Below, piece by piece: positions 6,521-10,020 of a DNA stretch of 10,020 nucleotides. The notes below the pieces were generated by a model. It saw only the letters and a list, made by a program, of their open reading frames with translations, was not told the DNA's origin and did no database searches. The DNA is from Peptococcaceae bacterium UBA7185 (GTDB lineage: Bacteria; Bacillota; Peptococcia; Peptococcales; Peptococcaceae), in contig DKVF01000079.1 in assembly GCA_002491065.1 (NCBI GenBank), positions 36,788 to 46,807 of the forward strand, read 5' to 3'. The position numbers and the translations under genes are program-made. Positions within the stretch are counted from its first letter, which is position 1, and every line of letters starts with the position of its first letter.

Positions 6521-7426
6521 ATGCGTACCGAACATTTGCAGTATCTCTTGGAGGTCATCCGTTGTGGTTCTATTAATAAAGCCAGCCAGAAATTATTTTT
6601 GTCCCAACAGCAATTAAGCAAAATCATTTCTTCACTGGAGGAAGAATTTCATACACCGATTCTAGTTCGAACATCAAAGGGAATTTTAGTAACACCAGAG
6701 GGAAAATTAATCGTAGAAAAAATATGTCCTCTGCTAGATGAAATTTCTGCTCTGCAAAAAGATTTTTCTGCCAAGAGTACACCCAATATAGAAGGAACAA
6801 TTTGTATCTATAAAGAGCCTAGCATCGTTTCTGATATGTTTGCACAATTGATTCATGAAATTTTAACAATTCAGCCTGGCATTCATATTAAGGTTATTGA
6901 ATCCTATTTTTGCAACACTCTATTGGCATTGGAGAAGGATGAGGCGCAAATCGGTATTGTACATCTGTTAGAACAGCAGCAAGCTCTAATTCCTGACAGA
7001 TTTGAGTTTATTCCTGTTTTACTTCGTGTTCCTGCAGTTTATGCTGCAACAAACAGTAATTTTTGTCGTCATCATAATTCCACTTCTTTAAAAGCACTTT
7101 TAAATGAACCTCTTATTGATTATAGTATTTCAAATCAAGACAATGATTTTTTAAATAGCCTATTTCACGCAATCGGCACCCCTCAAATAAAATCTTCAAT
7201 CGGCAATTTAAATTCGTTGCTTGATATTCTTAAAGAAGGAAATTTCCTTTATATTGGCTCCAGTCCTGCAAAACATCACCCGGTTATACCAGATATTACA
7301 GTCGTGCCAATCCGAGATAAACTCCCTATTATACAAGGACTAATTCTGCCTAAAGAATTTGAAAGCAATCCGCTGATACAATTTTTTCTTCAAAAATATC
7401 TGAATTTTTTCGAAAAATTTCGCTAA
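6521..7426 (+). CDS. LysR-type transcriptional regulator, divergent from the flavoprotein operon
   Basis: This 301-residue protein has the usual LysR length. The N-terminal winged helix-turn-helix (residues 1-60) reads YLLEVIRCGSINKASQKLF then SQQQLSKIISSLEEEF and the wing RTSKGILVTPEG, typical of the family. Residues from about 92 on form the periplasmic-binding-like effector domain. ATG 6521 is chosen over the in-frame ATG 6491 because AGGGGG lies 7 nt before it and the HTH begins there. It is transcribed away from the flavoprotein operon, the classical LysR arrangement, so it probably activates that operon when an organic acid ligand is present. The effector is unknown. In the effector domain the body is rather ordinary; no fusion or truncation is seen. 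It ends at the shared bidirectional terminator. Confidence 0.93.
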   Translation: MRTEHLQYLLEVIRCGSINKASQKLFLSQQQLSKIISSLEEEFHTPILVRTSKGILVTPEGKLIVEKICPLLDEISALQKDFSAKSTPNIEGTICIYKEPSIVSDMFAQLIHEILTIQPGIHIKVIESYFCNTLLALEKDEAQIGIVHLLEQQQALIPDRFEFIPVLLRVPAVYAATNSNFCRHHNSTSLKALLNEPLIDYSISNQDNDFLNSLFHAIGTPQIKSSIGNLNSLLDILKEGNFLYIGSSPAKHHPVIPDITVVPIRDKLPIIQGLILPKEFESNPLIQFFLQKYLNFFEKFR

Positions 7427-7433
7427 CAGTCCT

Positions 7434-7482
7434 AAAAAAACAGTGTGTAGCCATGAAACTTCATAGTTACACACTGTTTTTT
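7434..7482. terminator. Bidirectional terminator between the convergent LysR-type gene and sigF
   Basis: A 15-bp stem (7435-7449 with 7468-7482) can extend inward by further pairs between 7451-7456 and 7461-7466, including ATGA with TCAT. It has an A-run on its left and a T-run on its right, so both strands give hairpin plus U-tract. The sigF stop codon (7483-7481) touches the stem. It ends the regulator transcript (+) and the spoIIA transcript (-). Confidence 0.9.
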
Positions 7483-8245
7483 AAGACAGCATTTCTTTTA
7501 CTTTTTTTAATGCGCTACGTTCCAGACGAGATACCTGCACCTGGGAAATCCCGATTTTTTGCGCCACCTCCATTTGCGTACAGTCACGATAAAAACGTAG
7601 ATAAAGAATGTTTTTTTCCCGTTTCGGCAAACGTTCCAGGACTTCTTCTAATGCAATATGTTCTAAAAATTTACCGTCATCCTCGCGATCAGCCAATTGG
7701 TCTATTACATAAATGGCATCTCCATCGTCCTGATACAATTCTTCATGAATTGACGTAAGATACTGTGTAGCCTCCAGGGCTTCTGTGAGTTGTTCTGGTG
7801 TTAATTCTAACTTCTCCGCTACCTCTGACAGTTTAGGCTCTCTGCCTAATTCTTTTGTCAACTGCTCTTGTGTGTATCGAATGCGAAGTCCCGTTTCTTT
7901 CAAAGAACGACTGATTTTTATAGGACCGTCATCCCGTAAAAAACGGCGAATTTCTCCAATGATCATAGGAACTGCATAAGTGGAAAACCGCACCCCATAG
8001 GAGGAATCAAATTTGTCAATAGCCTTCATCAACCCAATTACACCAATTTGAAATAAGTCTTCCATTTCACAATCCCGATTTGCAAAACGCTGTATCAAAT
8101 TAAATACCAACCGCAAATTACAATTGATGATGCGCTCTCGTGCCGCTTCGTCTCCTGCTTTTGCCTGTACCAGCAGAGCTTGTACTTCATCGTTAGATAA
8201 TAAGGGAAAGCGCGGTAAATTCATATCGGTCAATCTACCTGCCAT
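7481..8245 (-). CDS. sigF: RNA polymerase sigma-F factor, forespore-specific
   Basis: Sigma-F (SpoIIAC) directs the first forespore-specific transcription after asymmetric division. The 254-residue protein has region 2 (about 36-106), with EDLFQIGVIGLMKAIDKFD and VRFSTYAVPMIIGEIRRFLR, the latter nearly identical to what I recall of Bacillus subtilis sigma-F. Region 3 is at about 115-185, including SIHEELYQDDGD. Region 4 has a helix-turn-helix at about 223-242 (TQMEVAQKIGISQVQVSRLE). The SIHE and DGD block and the RDDGPIKISRSLKE block favour sigma-F over sigma-G and sigma-B. The start is ATG 8245 with AAGGTGA 5 nt upstream, 9 bp after spoIIAB, so translation is probably coupled. An in-frame ATG at codon 8 is an alternative. 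It is held inactive by SpoIIAB. No spoVA gene follows; a terminator lies right after the stop. Confidence 0.95.
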   Translation of the reverse strand: MAGRLTDMNLPRFPLLSNDEVQALLVQAKAGDEAARERIINCNLRLVFNLIQRFANRDCEMEDLFQIGVIGLMKAIDKFDSSYGVRFSTYAVPMIIGEIRRFLRDDGPIKISRSLKETGLRIRYTQEQLTKELGREPKLSEVAEKLELTPEQLTEALEATQYLTSIHEELYQDDGDAIYVIDQLADREDDGKFLEHIALEEVLERLPKREKNILYLRFYRDCTQMEVAQKIGISQVQVSRLERSALKKVKEMLS

Positions 8246-8254
8246 GGTATCACC

Positions 8255-8704
8255 TTACCCTACCTCGTCAATTTGCTGCTCGGTCGCAGGCAACAGTTTC
8301 TGCATTATTACCGTAGTCCCTTCGCCTGGTGTGGAAAATACTTCTATATGATCCATAAAAGTTTGCATAAATACAAATCCTAAACCCATATGTTCCTCTC
8401 GTGTGGAATAAGCTGGCTCCATGGCTTGTGCAATGTCAGCGATGCCTATGCCATGATCCTCTACTTGAATTGTCAATTGTCGCTCCTCTACTTCCATTGT
8501 AACAGTCACTTCTTCATCTTCCCGATCACCGTAACCATGAATCATACAATTCGATACTGCCTCGGACAACGCAATTTTTATTTCATCCAAAGCATCCAAA
8601 GTTAAATCATAGGGATAGAGAAAACCACTGGCCACCATGCGTACCAGGGATACATTTTCGCCAATACTTTTCACTTTTAATGCTACACGATTATCTTTTG
8701 CCAT
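8255..8704 (-). CDS. spoIIAB: Anti-sigma-F factor and SpoIIAA kinase
   Basis: SpoIIAB binds and inhibits sigma-F in the predivisional cell and phosphorylates SpoIIAA; unphosphorylated SpoIIAA displaces it. The 149-residue protein shows a GHKL ATPase fold: N box EAVSNCMIHGY (48-58), G1 box DHGIGI (83-88) and G2 box MGLGF (106-110), then FMDHIEVFSTPGEGTTV. An arginine near the N-terminus (R22) stands close to the position of the partner-contacting Arg20 of the B. subtilis protein. I chose ATG 8704, preceded by GAGGGG 8 nt upstream, over the GTG at 8713, which has no properly spaced site. The gene overlaps the 3' end of spoIIAA by 14 nt, indicating translational coupling and balanced levels. Confidence 0.95.
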   Translation of the reverse strand: MAKDNRVALKVKSIGENVSLVRMVASGFLYPYDLTLDALDEIKIALSEAVSNCMIHGYGDREDEEVTVTMEVEERQLTIQVEDHGIGIADIAQAMEPAYSTREEHMGLGFVFMQTFMDHIEVFSTPGEGTTVIMQKLLPATEQQIDEVG

Positions 8705-9041
8705 TTCCTTCACCCCTCACAGTTCTTTGTGGTTCCATTCGCATTACCGACATTAATTTTTTCATACCAGATAATTCTAAAATGCGGTATACATTATCAT
8801 TGGCATCACAAATTATCATTTTTCCCTGTCGCCCGTGCATTATTTTATAACACCCGATTAACATACCCAAACCAGAACTGTCAATGAAACGCACCTCTCC
8901 CAAATTCATAACCAACATCTTCAAACCGTTACGAGCACATAATAACGAATAAACTTGTTCTTTCACTTTTTTCGCTGATACCAAATCCAAATCGCCTTGC
9001 GGATAAATTGTCAATGTATCTTTTTCCATTTTCCACTCCAA
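8691..9041 (-). CDS. spoIIAA: Anti-sigma-F factor antagonist
   Basis: SpoIIAA is the STAS-domain anti-anti-sigma factor that frees sigma-F by binding SpoIIAB. The conserved FIDSSGLGMLIGCYK carries the phosphorylatable serine, first S of DSSG (S55 with this start). The GDLDL motif near residue 16-20 corresponds to GELDH in Bacillus. With a TTG start at 9041 the protein is 116 residues, against 117 in B. subtilis, and AAGGAAG lies 8 nt upstream. Alternatives are GTG 9050, which has its purine-rich site too close, and ATG 9029, with GGAG 6 nt upstream but with loss of part of the first beta strand. The start is therefore uncertain by up to 7 codons; the identity is not. It is the first gene of the operon, downstream of a sigma-H-like promoter. 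Confidence 0.93.
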   Translation of the reverse strand: MEWKMEKDTLTIYPQGDLDLVSAKKVKEQVYSLLCARNGLKMLVMNLGEVRFIDSSGLGMLIGCYKIMHGRQGKMIICDANDNVYRILELSGMKKLMSVMRMEPQRTVRGEGNGKR

Positions 9042-9074
9042 ATCAATCACTTCCTTTTAATTCCAGATACTATC

Positions 9075-9103
9075 TTTTTCGCTGTCTTGTCTCCGATTCC
9101 TTC
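9075..9103 (-). promoter_or_regulatory. Sigma-H-type promoter candidate for the spoIIA operon
   Basis: The minus strand reads GAAGGAATC, 11 bp, AGCGAAAAA. Compared with the sigma-H consensus RNAGGAWWW-N11-12-RNNGAATWW, each half differs at one constrained position. The predicted start lies about 20-30 nt before the spoIIAA start codon. The spoIIA operon is a known sigma-H and Spo0A target in Bacillus. I saw no clear TGTCGAA-type Spo0A box within the upstream 150 bp. Confidence 0.6.
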
Positions 9104-9205
9104 CAATTTTTTGTAATTATACAAAATCAAAAAACAAAGGAACTAAAAGTAGCGGAGAAATATATTAAAGAAAACAAAAGAATCTATTTCAAATTAAATG
9201 CAAAA

Positions 9206-9238
9206 AAGACTAATGAATAAACTTTACTCATCAGTCTT
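9206..9238 (-). terminator. Terminator of the zinc-ribbon gene transcript
   Basis: Arms 9206-9220 and 9224-9238 pair over 15 positions with a 3-nt loop. On the plus strand two positions are A-C mismatches, but in minus-strand RNA both become G-U pairs. The hairpin is then followed by UUUUUU. The signal therefore works for minus-strand transcripts and separates the zinc-ribbon gene from spoIIA. Confidence 0.85.
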
Positions 9239-9259
9239 CTTTGCTGTTGGAATATTATT

Positions 9260-9280
9260 CGCATTTTTTGGAGAAATGCG
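9260..9280 (-). repeat. Seven-bp inverted repeat in the 3' region of the zinc-ribbon gene
   Basis: CGCATTT (9260-9266) and AAATGCG (9274-9280) form a 7-bp stem with a 7-nt loop. No U-tract follows, so it is not a terminator by itself. It lies between the larger stem at 9293-9350 and the terminator at 9206-9238. Confidence 0.5.
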
Positions 9281-9292
9281 ATTTATCAAAAT

Positions 9293-9350
9293 TGTCGGCA
9301 GTGCAGCAAGCAGAAAATGGGGTAGACGCTTTTCATCTGCACTGCCAACA
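9293..9350 (-). repeat. Fourteen-bp inverted repeat immediately after the zinc-ribbon stop codon
   Basis: Arms 9293-9306 and 9337-9350 (core GGCAGTGCAG and CTGCACTGCC) enclose a 30-nt loop region. The single non-Watson-Crick pair on the plus strand (C9296, A9347) becomes G-U in minus-strand RNA, so the stem is complete in that transcript. It starts 7 nt after the stop codon at 9358. The loop can form a further short pairing (GAAAA with TTTTC). It may be a structured 3' untranslated region, a processed small RNA, or a weak terminator, since only AAUUUUGAU follows. Confidence 0.6.
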
Positions 9351-9357
9351 CAAGAAA

Positions 9358-9807
9358 CTATCTATAGTACTGATTTATACTACAACCTTTATACCATGTA
9401 CGCAAATTGCCCAACATCTGCTTCATTTCATGAGAAAGCCGATGCCAAACTATTCGCATATTCAAATTCCACAAAATTTTTCTTTCCTGCCACTTTTCCT
9501 TTTTGGTCATTGTACCATAGTCCGATTCATAGTCAGGGCTATGCCACTGCCCACATTGCACTTCACGCAAACCATTTACCCATATATCGCTATACTGTGA
9601 ACATTCTAAACAGTGCACACTATAGCCAATGGGGACTTCAAATTGATTGAGGTTGTCAAATTGTAACGGCGCACCACAGATAGGACACCGCAATACTTGT
9701 TTATTTGGTTTAAACATATATATCCTCTCCTTTGGCCTTTTTAATAAATTCATCCAATATTCTTTCAAGAGATTCTTTTTGATACTATGCTTCTCTAGTT
9801 TTTTCAT
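9358..9807 (-). CDS. Small zinc-ribbon protein of unknown function
   Basis: I do not recognise a family. The 149-residue protein begins with a basic helical stretch (1-30, MKKLEKHSIKKNLLKEYW onward). A probable zinc ribbon follows, with CPIC (41-44) and CLEC (66-69) separated by 21 residues. The C-terminal half is aromatic and basic, with a helical segment WQERKILWNLNMRIVWHRLS (107-126). There are no membrane segments. ATG 9807 is supported by AGGAG 5 nt upstream and by a promoter that starts about 31 nt before it. A second in-frame ATG at 9717 (119 residues, starting just before the ribbon) has an even better AAAGGAGAGG site, so the helical extension may be optional. ATG 9837, almost at the predicted transcript start, would be leaderless. 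DNA or RNA binding is possible from the ribbon and basic charge but is inference. Confidence 0.65.
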   Translation of the reverse strand: MKKLEKHSIKKNLLKEYWMNLLKRPKERIYMFKPNKQVLRCPICGAPLQFDNLNQFEVPIGYSVHCLECSQYSDIWVNGLREVQCGQWHSPDYESDYGTMTKKEKWQERKILWNLNMRIVWHRLSHEMKQMLGNLRTWYKGCSINQYYR

Positions 9808-9844
9808 CACTTCTCCTAGCATCTTTCTACAGTTCATGTCTGTT

Positions 9845-9873
9845 ATTATAATGTATATATACAGTAATGTCAA
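9845..9873 (-). promoter_or_regulatory. Exact-consensus housekeeping promoter with palindromic operator-like spacer
   Basis: On the minus strand TTGACA (9873-9868), a 17-bp spacer and TATAAT (9850-9845) match the sigma-A consensus at all 12 positions. The spacer contains the 12-bp perfect palindrome TGTATATATACA (9852-9863), well placed for a repressor that blocks polymerase. The predicted transcript start is near 9838, so the leader to ATG 9807 is about 31 nt. Confidence 0.85.
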
Positions 9874-10020
9874 GAACCAATCTATAAAAATTAGGGATAA
9901 AAAGTAGCAGCAATTTTCTTGCCGTAAGGTTATTAAAGATTTTACTATTCCTGTTATTGGTATCATTTCTGAAACTTAAACATAAAATTTGCAGCATAAA
10001 AAAGACAGACAACATATTGC
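9874..10020. other. AT-rich stretch upstream of the zinc-ribbon promoter, no feature seen
   Basis: No open frame with a ribosome binding site, no hairpin with U-tract and no recognisable RNA was found in these 147 bases. A 62-codon minus-strand frame (9827-10015) crosses it but overlaps the promoter and lacks coding character. Confidence 0.5.

Noticed and set aside
6430..6627. Minus-strand 65-codon frame across the regulator's promoter and HTH
   Set aside because: It overlaps the divergent control region and the LysR-type HTH in antisense, and no family is visible.
7453..8605. Plus-strand frames over sigF and spoIIAB
   Set aside because: Antisense to unmistakable sporulation genes; no initiation signals.
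9008..9907. Plus-strand frames of 70-150 codons over spoIIAA leader and zinc-ribbon gene
   Set aside because: They run through two minus-strand promoters, a terminator and hairpins, and lack ribosome binding sites.
9827..10015. Minus-strand 62-codon frame upstream of the zinc-ribbon gene
   Set aside because: It covers the exact-consensus promoter, has low-complexity hydrophobic content and no ribosome binding site.
1..10020. CRISPR array, tRNA, rRNA, insertion sequence, phage genes
   Set aside because: No regularly spaced repeats, cloverleaf, rRNA blocks, transposase or terminal inverted repeats were seen on reading both strands.

Overview
The window suggests an anaerobic, low-to-moderate GC Bacillota (Firmicutes) of an endospore-forming lineage, such as Clostridia or Negativicutes. 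The evidence is a complete spoIIAA-spoIIAB-sigF operon, a formate-tetrahydrofolate ligase, an iron-sulfur ferredoxin with two respiratory-type flavoproteins, and strong AGGAGG-type ribosome binding sites. The genus cannot be fixed from the sequence alone. Almost everything is on the minus strand; one LysR-type regulator is on the plus strand.

Region 1 (1-1054): the N-terminal half of fhs (formate-tetrahydrofolate ligase) runs off the left edge, preceded by its own promoter region. Region 2 (1055-6520): a four-gene minus-strand operon reads flavoprotein A (from 6351), a 2x[4Fe-4S] ferredoxin, flavoprotein B (a paralogue of A) and a DASS/SLC13-type anion transporter. It ends at a strong hairpin terminator at 1055-1093. 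A LysR-type regulator (6521-7426) is divergent from the operon across a 169-bp intergenic region. Spacings inside the operon are 14-23 bp. The simplest reading is an inducible module that imports an organic anion and reduces or oxidises it in the cytoplasm with ferredoxin-linked, AprA/FrdA-like flavoenzymes. The substrate is unknown. Motifs that define fumarate reductases (HPT) and classical DASS carriers (SNT) are changed in these proteins, so this module is the best candidate for an undescribed system.

Region 3 (7434-9103): a bidirectional terminator separates the regulator from the convergent spoIIA operon. SpoIIAA (anti-anti-sigma), SpoIIAB (anti-sigma kinase) and sigma-F form the forespore partner-switching module. 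A good sigma-H-type promoter match lies just upstream of spoIIAA.

Region 4 (9206-10020): an unrecognised small zinc-ribbon protein is driven by an exact-consensus housekeeping promoter (TTGACA-N17-TATAAT) whose spacer holds a 12-bp palindrome. Its 3' region carries three successive hairpins, the last a U-tract terminator. Nothing convincing is seen from 9874 to the right edge.
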